Positions 20,007-31,800 of a stretch of DNA of 64,000 nt are shown piece by piece. The notes beneath the pieces are model-generated. The model was given only the letters and a program-made list of their open reading frames with translations. It made no database searches and was not told the DNA's origin. Origin of the DNA: Melitaea cinxia (taxonomy: Eukaryota > Arthropoda > Insecta > Lepidoptera > Nymphalidae). Position 1 is the stretch's first letter; each line of letters begins with the position of its first letter. The stretch spans positions 7,748,001 to 7,812,000 of the forward strand of contig NC_059414.1 of NCBI RefSeq assembly GCF_905220565.1, written 5' to 3'. The translations under genes and the position numbers were made by a program.

Positions 20007-21390
20007 TTAGTGTTTTACTTTTTTACATTCCTTATTCAATAAAGAGTCTTCACTTGATTTCCGTTTTTCACTTTTAGCAAAAAATGCAGTTAAATTTTTT
20101 TGTGTGGATTTATTTTTACATGTTACTCTTTTATTGCATTCAGATGATTTATTCCTGGAATTATTGACTTCTGTGGATACTTGATGCCAAGACAAAATTT
20201 TAACAGGTCTCAGGTAAGAGAGGGCCAGGTTAGAATTTACACTTTCAATGTCAAGCCATGCCTAAAAGAAAATTAATAAGATTTTTGTCAAGGACCTTAA
20301 CTTTATAAAAGTATAAAAAGACATGCTCCTAAACACTGAAATAAAAGAAAAATTAACATTAACTATTACAAAAATCACTGCCCTTACATCTATTTGTTCT
20401 TGGTTATCTAAAATAGCAGGCATTCTATGATGAAGCCAATTTAATGTACTGTTTGATTCCATTGTTATCACAGAATAAGAGTATATTATTGTGCTTTCAT
20501 TTCGCCACACATGGTACAGCCCAGCCATATGTAGCAGTTTAATTCCTTTCCAACCATCAACCTCGTTAAATTTATTGTTCCAAGTTTCTGGATCATCAAC
20601 CTGAAATATTTTTTTACTTCTCAATACTATAATCAGTAGGAATATCTTTAGTTGTTTTTTTAAAACTTTATTTACCTGAATATTGTCATCTTGTGGTGCA
20701 TATATGTAAAATGGTTGCTTTGCTTTACTCTTAATAGTAGTTTGCCATTCATAAAATCCTTCTGCCACAATGACACATCTACCTCCACTAGTCAATATTG
20801 GATTGTACAACTTTGAAGTTTTAATAGTCTCAATGCGGCAGTTATTTGTGCTGAGCTTATGACTTTTATAGTCACCCTGGATTATTTATCTCATTAAATA
20901 AGACTACAGAATCTTAATTATTTTTATCTGTTAAACTTTTACCAATATCAAATTTAATTTATTAATGAATAATGAAAATAATTGAAAGGCTTACTTTGTG
21001 CCATGGAGGAATTATTCCCCACATCATGGGCTTCAGAATTCTACTTGTTTTAACACAACCCTTATCTCCTCTGGCCGCAATCAAAACAGGTGTAACATCA
21101 GTTGGAGCAATGTTATAAGAGGGAGCATATTCTTTTCCATCATTGTGTTCATGTATCCAATCAGGCTTTGTAAATGAATTTCCATTTTTCTCTTTGTAGC
21201 CACAAGCACACCGGACTTGGTCTTTGTCAAGTGATCTATTACAAAAACCTATATTTGATCATTAAACCAATGGGGCTAATTTTAATTATTTGTTTTTAAA
21301 AAATGGTCCATTTAGGTACAATACACTAGTAATTATAAAAGTAATAAAAAATCAATTTTAAAATACATACAAAGCAGTTCGTCCACACAT
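20007..21390 (-). CDS. HMCES: Abasic site processing protein HMCES (SRAP domain)
   Basis: Five exons on the minus strand, 21390-21371, 21235-20995, 20876-20676, 20600-20388 and 20261-20007, join in frame to 309 residues. The start MCGRT exposes the catalytic Cys2 after Met removal. Other SRAP signatures are intact: APSYNIAPT, LKPMMWGIIPPW, NNCRIE (98-103), AEGFYEW (E126) and LHHRMPAIL (H212). HMCES/YedK proteins crosslink covalently to abasic sites in single-stranded DNA through Cys2, shielding them at replication forks. Residues 279-286 (QKNLTAFF) match a PCNA-interacting PIP box (QxxLxxFF), which fits fork recruitment. The first exon is only 20 nt. A 1.3 kb hAT element begins 206 bp upstream of the start codon. 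Confidence 0.93.
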
Positions 21391-21596
21391 AATTTAATTT
21401 TGTCACAAATTCTACCCGCTCTTACTTAACGGCAATATTTCTAGTTATCTTTTTCTATCAGCTCTATTAATTAGACATTTTAGCAAGATATCTGACCACT
21501 GATAAATATAATATTAATTTCTTCGTGATACTATTATCATATTTATTGTATATATAATGTACTCTGTGATATTTATTTAGCTGTAAGTATTTTAAT

Positions 21597-22875
21597 CAGT
21601 GTTGCAAAAGTGTAAAATAAAAAATCGGTATATTTGGCTCCGAAAAATCGGTAGAAATCGGTAGATTTTTACTCGGAGTAAAACAAAAGTATTTTATGTC
21701 AATAATGCGTTCATTTATTTAAATTTGTTCCGTTAAATTAAATCAAATTCTTTATTTGCATGAATATAGTTAATACATAAGGTGTTATTAGTTACAATGT
21801 CTCATATAATCTACCTTAAATGGCGTGCAAATTTATATTCCATTTATAATTATAATTATTTTACATTACAGAAAAAGAAAGTACTCAAAAGCAATACGTT
21901 TTATCACTAAGAAAGATTAATTATAGAAGTAGTCCATACAAGCATCATAAATACAAACAAATCAAAGATAATAATTGCATAATTTAATTCTTCGCAGCAA
22001 CTGCTAAATTGCTAATAATGAAACAGATTATTAGTATTCCCGACTTCCCGTGGTGCGATAGAATAGCACGTTGCCGCGAAAGAAGTATGAATTAGCGATG
22101 AATTCGCTTAACACTTCACAAAATTTCGCAACTACATTTGTTAAATGCGAATTGAATCTTCCCATATCAATAATGAATCCGAATACTGATTAACTGAGGT
22201 AGGGCACAGCAGGAATTTCCTGCTCAAAATATGGAGCAGCCCGACTGGGGTAGTACCTCGATCTTACAGAAGATCACAGCTAAATAATACTGGTTTCAAG
22301 CAGTATTGTGTTCCTGCTGGTGAGTAAGGTGACCAGAGCTCCTGGGGTGATTGGGGATTGGGTCGGCAACGCGCTTGCGATGCTTCTGGTGTTGCAGGTG
22401 TCTATAAGCTACGGTAATCGCTTACCATCAGGTGAGCCGTACGCTTGTTTGCCGACCTAGTGACATAAAAAAAAATACTAATCCTAATCCATCGATACAA
22501 TGCAAAAATAATCCATCACTAGTCCTATACCTAATTCAAGAAACAAACCCGAAGAAAGTTATCTTCAGGGATTTTCCCTTGTATACTCACCAGACAATAA
22601 TAAACTCTATTATAATTTGATGTGTTAGTTCAATTTGTTTTAACACACTGCGGATTTGAACGGTTATATTCGACGTGGTGGGTAGAATTTTGGGAAGTCC
22701 CCGTGCATTGATTTTGTGTTACCGTTTTCTTTTAGTTATATTTTTTTTTAGAAAATTATTTTACATTAGTTGAAAATTCAAAAATTCGGTAGATAGCACT
22801 GCTAAATCGGTATATCGGTAGACAAGGGCCAAAATCGGTAGATCTACCGATAAATCGGTAGCTTTTGCAACACTG
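21597..22875. mobile_element. Non-autonomous hAT element with perfect 8-bp target duplication
   Basis: Both ends are CAGTGTTGCAAAAG (inverted), flanked by identical octamers ATTTTAAT at 21589-21596 and 22876-22883. Subterminal ATCGGTA/TACCGAT repeats are dense at both ends. No transposase frame survives in 1279 bp. A lepidopteran retro-repeat (about 22190-22470) has been captured or inserted inside. One isolated end of the same family lies at 25458. Confidence 0.9.
22190..22470 (+). repeat. Lepidopteran retroelement 3' tail (GCCCGACTGGGGTAGTACCT type)
   Basis: Contains the CAGCCCGACTGGGGTAGTAC, CAGAAGATCACAGCTAAATA and TCGGCAACGCGCTTGCGATG blocks, ending GACCTAGTGACATAAAAAAA. The A-rich end suggests target-primed insertion. 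Shorter copies are at 45350-45480 and, inverted, at 41990-42110. Confidence 0.7.
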
Positions 22876-23490
22876 ATTTTAATTTTTAATTGGCTTTGGT
22901 GTCGTGCAGAGTGACCAGATTTATGCCAGATTTAGTAGATTTCTACTTTTTTGGTAGATTTCGAGGGACCGATAATAGTATCTATACTCTGTTTTTTTTC
23001 GCTACGGACTAAATTGACACATGCAAATGTCAATTTTCGAAATAATGATACCAGCTTTTAAGTAATAGTACTGTACTACGAAACCGGTTTTATGAATCGT
23101 AATTTTTTAATTTGCCCACATAATTTTATTATTATTATTATTTGACGAATCTTTTAAAAATCATGGTAACTATGGAGCATCAGATAAAAAAAATATATTT
23201 TTTATTGTAATTACTCATTATACGGAGTAAATACAACAATTATTTATTTGTTGTTGAAGAATACGCAATAACAAGCTAGAAATTGGTCGATAGACTGTAG
23301 CTAATGCCATAAAAAACGAAAACACGGTGCTATTTTGAATACACGGCATTCGCCCTTCAATCTCTGAAGTGTTCGAATGCGCCCGTTGTCGTATGCGATT
23401 TAACGTGTTATTTGTTTCCTTTTCGTTGAGTTTGTTTGTTTTGTTTTTTTTTATTTCTTATGTTTTGTTATTTTGTTTGAGCCATATATA

Positions 23491-23790
23491 ATGGACGCTC
23501 AGCCTTCAACTTTGTTGCGTAAGCGCGATGAAGAAAACTTTTCGCCAAGAAAAAGACAAATGCATATATCTTTCGCCGAAAGTGAAAAAACATGATAATT
23601 AACGCGTACAAATAAGTATACACCGAAAAGAGAACAGAATCTCCAACCTAAACGCTGAAGAAAAACTAATGTGTTTTAAAAACTGCTGAAATTTTAAACA
23701 TAGCCAGGAGTTCGGTATACAAAGTGCTCAAGAATAATGAGAATTTGAGCATTCCAAAAGTTGCACATAAGGCAAATTATAAAGAGAAAC
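23491..23790 (+). pseudogene. Start of a transposase-like protein with a helix-turn-helix, decayed
   Basis: The ATG at 23491 opens MDAQPSTLLRKRDEENFSPR, which stops after about 34 codons. In shifted frames, the following sequence reads ETAEILNIARSS..YKVLKNNENLSIPK, a clear helix-turn-helix pattern. The remaining transposase is gone or replaced by the MITE. This fits a Tc1/mariner-like or related N-terminal DNA-binding domain, without enough left to decide. Confidence 0.5.
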
Positions 23791-23816
23791 TGGTACCTCC
23801 GGTACTATTGCCACCC

Positions 23817-24276
23817 TTTGGAACCCCATGGTTATGCAGATATTATGGAGATATCCATGGTTAAAGTTTTGAGATTAGAAGAAGAATTCCGCAGCTTTCA
23901 CACTTTTATTTCACATTTCACATGTTATTTTCGAACAGGAGTACGTAAAACTGATCTTGACTGCAAGATCAATAAACGATACGAACTGACATAAACGACA
24001 TACGACCACTTTCAATATTCTATCTATCTCTGAATTTACTTACTAGAGATATAATTTTGACGTGAGCTCCATAGAAGGTGCGTCAAAAACCTATCACTAA
24101 GAGGTGAAACCAGAGATAGATTGACTATTGAAACAGCCGTATAGACAACATAGACTGAGATAGATAGTTCTCCATAACCATTGGTTTCCGAACGATGGCA
24201 ATGTTACCTAGTATAGTTCCCCATCCACCCTCCACCCTCCATTCCTCAAAACCCCATAATTCGATAGTTCTTAATC
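23817..24276. repeat. Second copy of the 5689-6382 MITE family, left end truncated
   Basis: The right end (inverse AGATTAAGAACTATCGAAT then ATGGGGTTTTG) and the inner CCATGGTTATG...GATATCCATGG block match the MITE at 5689-6382. It carries a different interior without the GC-rich core. The left end is missing, the similarity starting at about 23817. Confidence 0.6.
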
Positions 24277-24698
24277 TGAAAGATAGCATTAATTTGCATG
24301 TGATTACTAAGATTAATAAATAATTAAAAAAATAAGTGTTTCATTTATCATATCTATACACTAGCCATACATGTACATATATAGGTACGCCTATAGGTAC
24401 ATTACGGTTGTCGCCACATGCTAAAGTTTTTAAGACACATTTTTGTAATTATTGCTGAAAAACGATACTAAATTGTAAATTACGTAAAGTTCCGGTAGTG
24501 GCATATCACTATTAATGATTCGCAAAAAACTAGCAACACAGCTTATGTCAATTTAGTCCGTAGCGAAAAAAAACAGGCTATAGTAGGTAAAAAATATTTG
24601 GTATATTTTGGTAGAAATCACACTTATCAGCTATTCTGGAACTTTTTTTTCCTTCATATGGCAAACCTCTCGAAAAAATTCGGACTATTTTCCTTTTT

Positions 24699-25308
24699 AA
24701 CCGACTTCCAAAAAAGGAGGAGGTTCTCAATTCGACTGTATTTTTCTTTTTTTTATGTATGTTACTTCAGAACTTATGACCGGGTGGACCGATTTCGACA
24801 ATTTTTTTTTTATCGAAAGGTGGTGTGTGTCAATTGGTCCCATTTAAATTTATTTGAGATCTAACAACTAGTTTTCGAGTTATATCTAATAATGCGTTTT
24901 TACTTGACGCTTTTTTCGTCGACCTACGTTGTATTATACCGCATAACTTTCTACTGAATATACCAATTTTGATAATTCTTTTTTTGTTGGAAACGAGATA
25001 TCCCTAGTTTGGTACCATGATAAGGAAACCAGGATCAGATGATGGAATCCCAGAGAAATCAAGGGAAACTCTTGAAAATCCGCAATAACCTTTTACTGGG
25101 TGTACTGATTTTAATAATTTTTAATTTTATCGAAAGCGGATGTTTAGCATGTGGTCACATTTAAATTTTATCGAGATCTGATAACTACTTTTTGAGTAAT
25201 CTTTGATAACGCGTAGTTACTTGACTATTTTTTCATCGATCTACGTTGTATTACTCGTTGATGTAATTGAAGTCGGTTTTTTTTTTCGTTTGCGAGCAAA
25301 CACAATTA
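24699..25308 (+). repeat. AACCGACTTC repeat, copy 2
   Basis: A near full-length copy, from AACCGACTTCC to GAAGTCGGTTTT plus GCGAGCAAACACAATTA. It contains one internal module with CCCTAGTTTGGTACCATGAT and GATGGAATCCCAGAGAAATC that is duplicated in the copy at 30102. Confidence 0.75.
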
Positions 25309-25457
25309 TCATCGAATAGATTGTAACTATCTTTTTCTAATATTAATTATTCGAGAAGGAAAGCTATTAGGGGAATTCCAAATGCATTGAAAAAAAAGGT
25401 GATTAGGTAGGTTAATCTTTAATTTTTATTCTTTTCGTAACCATTCGTGCCGTGAGC

Positions 25458-25600
25458 CAGTGATGCAAAAGTTACCGATTTATCGGTGTAACTCCCGATT
25501 TTGGTGAATAAATACTGATAAAACAATTTTATGGTATAATCTGCCGATTTACTAGGAATGTAAGGGCTTCCCAAAGTTACCAATTCGAATTCGTGTAGAA
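25458..25600 (+). repeat. Solo end of the CAGTGTTGCAAAAG hAT family
   Basis: Starts CAGTGATGCAAAAGTTACCG and continues TTTATCGGT, matching the right terminus of the 21597-22875 element in inverse orientation. The opposite end was not found. Confidence 0.5.
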
Positions 25601-26249
25601 TAGGTTAAAGATGCTAAGAAATAGGGCTTTCAAATCAAATTAATGGACTCAAACAGCTTTATGACAATGTAACCCAACATAAAGAAGAATGACCATAACT
25701 CGATCACAATTTAAGAATACGTATTTTTCTGTAGATTTTAATTTTAAGTAATAAACTTTGATTTAGTAATTTATGGTATTTTCTTTGTTCATCTTATTGT
25801 TTTATTGTTATAATCAAGAGAAAAATATTATGCTTCTTTGTTATAACACAACAGCGAAGAAATGTAGTAATAGATTTTTAATATTTTCTCGTTCTCTTTT
25901 GGTAGAATTTAGTATTTTTTAACCTCCATAAGCAGAAGATTCGTTAAATGAAATCTGGTCACACTGTTTAGTGTAGTAACTACTAGTTACTAGTATTAGG
26001 GCTGTTGATATTTTTTAAAATATCGGATTCTCGATATATCGAAATTTTTAAATATATCAATATCGGAGTTTGATATATCGAAAAAAATAAATATCGATAT
26101 TTCGATATATCAATATTTTTCTATGTGATTTCATCGGCTTTGTTTTAAAAAAACAATCGTTAGTCGGCTCAAATAATTTACACAGCTTATAATTCAATAT
26201 ATTTGTTAAACAAATTAAATTATAAGTGTATTAAAATGTAAGGTTTTAA

Positions 26250-26540
26250 GTAATGATTGTTTAATTTTAATAAAACAATAATGAGTATCAATATATTCAG
26301 TAAGAGTTTTTAAAAATACTCGTTGTTTTATATGTTCAATTGTTTGACTGTTACGATTAGTAAAAAAGATTGATTATAAAGCACTTCGTTCAGACAGCAT
26401 AGATGTAGCAAAAGAAATCAAATATTTAACAGCTATTTGTGATAGCACAAGAGTGAAATGTTTACTATCAAACCAAAATTTTAGTGTATTTAATGAACTT
26501 GAAATATTTGGTTGATCTAAATGCTGCTTTAATTCAGCAG
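26250..26540 (-). pseudogene. hAT transposase C-terminal remnant (sister of 8025-8396)
   Basis: The minus strand aligns with the remnant at 8025-8396, including the region near AATTTTGGTTTGATAGTAAA. Frames are more broken here. Confidence 0.5.
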
Positions 26541-26829
26541 GCGGGTATTTCTATGATTTGGTGCAATTCGGACAGATTTATTTTCAAAAGCTTTTTTTCA
26601 AAAAAAAGAAGAAATGTTCAAAAGCTTTTTTTCAACACTCACAAGAATCTTTACCAAGTACATAAACTATTTATGTGATTTATACAAAATTATACGCATT
26701 AGATAAATAGATATCGACTAATGAAAATCGATACTGCTGATGGTAATGAACTCTGTTGATGTGGATGATGGAAGAGGGAGGGGGAAATCAGGTGTGGAGT
26801 TCCTACGCACATTCTCTGAAGTGTATCTG

Positions 26830-26975
26830 ATAAAAAACCGACAGGCCGGCCACCCTACGCCGATGATGAAAGCTTAGCAGCTTTGCAGGTATTCCATCAG
26901 GACCACTAGCTTTATTCACGTCTAGTTCACGCAAGGTTTTAAGGACATCTTTTGTCGTATAGAACCTTAAAACAT
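26830..26975 (-). pseudogene. LINE reverse transcriptase N-terminal fragment
   Basis: On the minus strand the sequence reads TKDVLKTLRELDVNKASGPD followed by GIPAKLL, the conserved start of the reverse transcriptase domain (KASGPDGI) of jockey/CR1-type LINEs. No other part is attached. Confidence 0.65.
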
Positions 26976-27649
26976 ATAAAGGGTTAAATATAATATCACA
27001 TAGAAGTAAATGTAAAATTCATTACCTTCATTTTTATTGCGTTACAGTCACCTTCATAGCTGAAGGTAATCGATGGTGATGAAAGTGAGGGTAATGAATT
27101 TTCAAAGCTGTTTTTTGATTTTACTCAGCAATTAATAATAATTATTATAAATATGAATAGACGAATTACAAATACTTAGAGACCAAAATTATAAAAAAAA
27201 ACATAACTACTTAACATGAACAATCTGCTGTTGGTAATGAAATCGAAATTAGTTGAAGCACATAATTGACGATCTTTTTTAACCGTTGCGAAAAAACTGC
27301 CGACTGATTGGCAAGTGAGTAAGTGGAGGGGGTGCACGATCCGGCTACGATACATATACACTCTGATTTTTGATATTTCAAGCCAGGCTGAAGGTAATGA
27401 ACTATTTTTTCGGACAATTAGTTTTTATCGCAGTGTATTTAAATAATAACAATAACACAACTAGTAATTAAATTCCTTATTCTGTACTCGAGGTTCCTCG
27501 AGTAACAATACGCAGCATAAATCTCGACTTATAATTAAAAATAATTTGTTTTCTAACTCGTCGCAAAAAAGACACTGACTGTAATGAAATTTAAGCAACT
27601 AAAATATTAATTTAATTCAGTAAATCCGTCATGATTATTTCAGTTTCAC

Positions 27650-27853
27650 GTGGCAGAAATAGATAAACAACCCGATTATATATATAAAAAAAATTGTGGG
27701 CTCCTAGGATGTTCAGATTGGCCAGAAAATTCATGGACATACGAGTTGCACCAAATCATAGAAATAGCCAGGCATTGTAACAAAAATTGTGACAAAAAAT
27801 TAATTGGCATTACACAAATTTTTCAAGAGCATATCTGCATGTCTGTCCCATAA
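27650..27853 (+). other. Unassigned short open frame inside the hAT remnant
   Basis: A 67-codon open frame (ending CDKKLIGITQIFQEHICMSV). It runs against the orientation of the hAT coding remnant, and part of it is the antisense of hAT sequence also present near 8000-8050. I do not recognise a family and think it unlikely to be a gene. Confidence 0.2.
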
Positions 27854-27884
27854 TGATGAAGTTGTTTCGTTTTCTCTGCGTGGA

Positions 27885-28140
27885 GAAGTACCTACGAAAA
27901 TTATATTTCATTTAAGGATAATTACTACTAATATTTTAAATATAAATGTGTTTGTTTGTTACGCTTTTACGCGAAAACTACTTAACTGATCATCATGAAA
28001 CGTTGTACATATATTCTTGGAGGTGCTAGAAGTAACATTATAGGATAATTTTTATTAAAAAAAATATTTTATGAAAGATAAAATGTCTCTACTTATTTAA
28101 TGGCTTTAGTGCGAGCGAAGCCGTGGGTGAAAGCTAGTAT
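27885..28140 (-). repeat. Interspersed repeat, inverted counterpart of 7712-7930
   Basis: Contains the inverse of the ACTAGCTTTCACCCACGG and GATGATCAGTTAAGTAG blocks. It sits at the same relative place in the sister hAT element. Confidence 0.6.
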
Positions 28141-28569
28141 GTAAATAAATAAACTAAAAGAGGAAAAAATAATGTAGTGTAAAAAAAGTACATTAGATTA
28201 AGTTTATGATGTTCCAGTTCAAATAATTGATGAGAAAAAATAAAAAAATAAAGTTACTTAAAAAAAACGAGTAAGCTTTACACTACACGACTGAAGCGTT
28301 ACGAAACATAAGTCTTTCTCTCTTTCTACTTTCACTAACTTATATGTCAACTTCCGTTCGCCTCGCCCGGTCCCACTTATTGTAACACTCTCATTACATA
28401 TTCACCAGATTAATCCCCAAGACAAGCGCGCGTAAAGTTTTTACTTCAAAATATCGAGTGTCGATATTTAAATTTCAATATCGAACTATCGATACATCGT
28501 CTCAAAAAGCATTAGTAATCAATATCGATATTTCTAAATAATAATATCGATATTTTATCAACAGTCCTA

Positions 28570-28884
28570 AGTTCCTAACTAGTTTAATCTTCCTTGTATA
28601 ATATAAACCATAAATAGGTACTCTTTGTCGATAACTACCAAATAACTACTTAACTATAATAGTTCTGCACAGTGCTGTACACCATATTATACTTAATACT
28701 TATCTAAATATCTAAACACAGTCCGCTCTATTGATTTTGTAGGTGTTTTTGTTAGGCAAATAGTACTTAAAGGTGTTTGTGATAAATATTCGAAGAATTA
28801 TTTTTAAAGAACAATAAGAATTATTGCTACTTATAAAATGGAAATCCTTTAGTTTAATGTACGACCTAAAAAACTAATAAAATC
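28570..28884. other. 5' flank of the DELE1-like gene
   Basis: About 315 bp of AT-rich sequence between the hAT end and the start codon. It must contain the promoter and 5' UTR; no core element can be called with confidence. Confidence 0.4.
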
Positions 28885-31800
28885 ATGTGGAAATATGTAA
28901 CACGTAGAATTAGGGACACATTCGAAAGGAGCGCGAATCATTTTGATAAATGTAGTTATGCGGTAGTAAATCCTTCAAATAATTTTCCTGATGATAAAAA
29001 TAAGAAATCTCCTTGCTGTTGGTTTGTTTCCAAAAACTGTTGGAATTCTTTTCAAAGTGAAAACGAGACAAACCGCAATAGATGGAATTTCGAGCAATTA
29101 AACCGCACTTGGATTGGTGCCATTACATGGGTAAATTTTTGTCAGACTATTTTTAGACGTGATAGATTTCCATAACTTTTTTACTTAAATAATAAGATGC
29201 AATAGTTTAGTGTTAACACTTACTTTCTGAGATTATGTCAAGAAATATGCCGTTCCTTAAAAAATGTTCTAATATGCTATTTTTTAATTTAATAATTCTA
29301 CTTACAGAGTAGTGCTCTTGTATTTAGTTGGTATACAAGTCAGCTTATCCAATTGAAGTTCAAGAAGCAATATTCTAATGACAACAAGTTACAATGTATA
29401 CCCAGAAGAGAAATCTTCAACCTTACACCATTGTTGACAGCTATACCTAGACAAAACTTGAGTCCATTGGATATAAAAAACCAAATAGATGTAGCTTTGA
29501 ATTGTGTGTCTCCTGTAATTCATCTAATATCAAACGAAAATTATGAAGGTGCGAATGCCAGTTGCAGTAACAGTGCCAGTGGTAGTTCAGACTCATCTGA
29601 TACTGATTTAGGAGAAGTATTAAATTCTATTGAAAATAGACTTGGGTTGGCAGCCATTGAAAATGGACAGCAACAAGAAGGTCTCAACTTACTTCGGTAA
29701 ATGAAAAAGTAAAATAATTAGCACATTATAAAAACTATTGTTTATTAATATATTATTTTTTTATTCTGTATTGTAGATCAGCAGCCCATCGCAATCATGC
29801 TCCTGCTTTATACAACCTAGGTCTTTGTTATGAATTGGGTTTAGGTGTGGCTGTGGACGAGAAAAAAGTAAGTTCATACAATTTCTTGGTGTATATTGTA
29901 AAATATATTATAAACATACATATAAAAATGTAATGTAACAAATTTTTCCTTGAGGATGATGTCCCTGTTCTAATTTTCACAGACTCATCATTATTTGGTG
30001 AAAATTGTATCACTCCTGAAGTGTGCTATTTCAGCCATAGTTTTTTAAAAAACTGATATTGATATACAATAATAAAAAATATAAAATCTCTTAATTTTTA
30101 ACTCTCAATTCGATTGTATTTTTTTTTAATGTATGTTACGTCAGAACTTTTGACCGTGTGGACCGATTTTGACAATTGTTTTTTTAATCGAAAGTTGGTG
30201 TATGTCAATTGGTCCCATTTAAATTTATTTAAGATCTAACGACTACTTTTCGAGTTATATCTAATAATGCGTTTTTACTTGACACTTTTTTCGTCGACAT
30301 ACGTTGTATTATACCGCATAACTTTCTACTGGATGTACCGATTTTGATAATTCTTTTTTAGTTAGAAAGGAGGTATCCCTAGTTTAGTACTGTGATAAGG
30401 AAACCAGGATCTGATGATGGGATCCCAGAGAAATCGAGAGAAACTCTTGAAAATCTGCAATAACTTTTTACTGGGTGTACCAATTTTGATAATTCTTTTT
30501 TTGTTGGAAAGAAGATATCCCTAGTTTAGTACCATGATAAGGAAACCAGGATCTGATTATGGAATCCCAGAGAAATCGAGAGAAACTCTTGAAAATCTGC
30601 AATAACTTTTTACTGGGTGTACCGATTTTAATAATTTTTAATTTAATCGAAAGCTGATGTTTGTCACGTGGTCACATATAAATTTTATTGAGATCTGGTA
30701 ACTACTTTTTGAGTAATCTTTGATAACGCGTAGTTACTTGATTATTTTTTCGTCGATCTATGTTGTATTACTCGTCGATGTAATTGAAGTCGGTTTTTTT
30801 TCGTTTGCGAGCAAACACAATTATTTTGAAATAATTTGTGCAGTTTAATTTATTTTGTCAGTGAATTATTAACCAAATTCAAAAAGGGGTTCTCAATTTA
30901 ACTGCAGTTTTCTTTTACTTGTTAAGAGGCTCCCCCTTCTCAATGACCTTGAGCATTTAGACTTTGCCACCCCACCCACCCGCACTTCACCTGATCAGTG
31001 TTACGTAAAGGTTATTAAACTCTGCCATCTACCGGCTCTAGCTTGTACTACTAGGACATGCGATTGATCCGTTTCCTAGACCAAGAGCTTGCGTACAAGT
31101 TATGATCATACATAATTATTATTTAATTTTCTTCTTGTCGTGTCGATCATTTAGGCTATAAAATTATATTAATTACTAGTTGTTCAGTTCGCAGTTATAA
31201 AATAAATAAATTTTTAAAATAAAAATAGCCTAAGTTACTCCTTACTATATCAGCTATCTGCCAGTGAAAGTCCCGTCAGAATCGGTCGTCGTTTCAGAGA
31301 TTAGGCGGAACAAACAGACATACAGACAGACAAAAATTGTCAAAATGCTATTTTTGTTAATGTATCGTGTATACATCCATATGAATTTAGTAAAAAGCGG
31401 TTATTTTAATATTACAAACAGACGCTCCAATTTTATTTGTATAGTTAAACTAAATTTATATTTTATTCTACTATCGGCTCGGTGAAGATCGACTTTAGGT
31501 TCGGATCTTAGACCACAAACTAAGCAGCTTTACAATTTACACAGCTCAAAATTAATAATTTAAATTATTTTTTTATTTGAAGTAAATACAATTGCAAAAT
31601 TCAACAGTAAGTCTGTCTGTCTGTTACATTTTCATGCCTATCTTGGATTAAAAAAGTAAATAGATTTACGTGTAAGCAAGAGCAGCGTGCGATGGCGACC
31701 GACACAAGTTCACCGTACAGAGGCCTCTGGCCGTCTGCCGCGGGCCGCCCGTCGCCCGGCAAATAACCAGAAATTATATTTTTACGATTTTCTAATAAAA

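Larger units (their letters stand above)
22989..24575. mobile_element. TIR transposon with a decayed HTH protein
   Basis: A block of about 30 bp starting CTGTTTTTTTTCGCTACGG and running through ACTAAATTGACA occurs at 22989 and inverted at 24575. It lies inside the hAT-like composite. The interior contains the start of a transposase-like gene (23491) that is then cut by a MITE (23817-24276). Superfamily unassigned. Confidence 0.65.
22906..25966. mobile_element. hAT-like composite (CAGWGTGACCAGATTT ends)
   Basis: The left end CAGAGTGACCAGATTT and the right end (inverse CAGTGTGACCAGATTT) are inverted repeats, with TTGGTAGA/TCTACCAA motifs inside both. The interior is mostly later insertions: the 22989-24575 element, the 24699-25308 repeat and a hAT end at 25458. 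No convincing 8-bp target duplication was found, so the two ends could be from separate copies. Confidence 0.5.
25997..28569 (-). mobile_element. Degraded hAT-type transposon, inverted sister of 6763-8592
   Basis: The ends TAGGGCTGTTGATA (25997) and inverse TAGGACTGTTGATA (28569) plus ATCGATA-rich subterminal repeats match the copy at 6763-8592. The internal order is inverted: transposase remnant (about 26250-26540), repeat 27885-28140, then the GC-richer CGTTCGCCTCGCCCG segment. It is longer than the sister copy because of a LINE fragment (26830-26975) and extra sequence. It lacks the AACCGACTTC repeat, giving an empty site at 28150-28190. No clear 8-bp duplication is seen. Confidence 0.7.

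Noticed and set aside
31660..31760. GC-rich island in the last DELE1 intron as a hidden exon
   Set aside because: The open frame is short and the flanking splice phases do not fit; exons 3 and 4 already join in frame.
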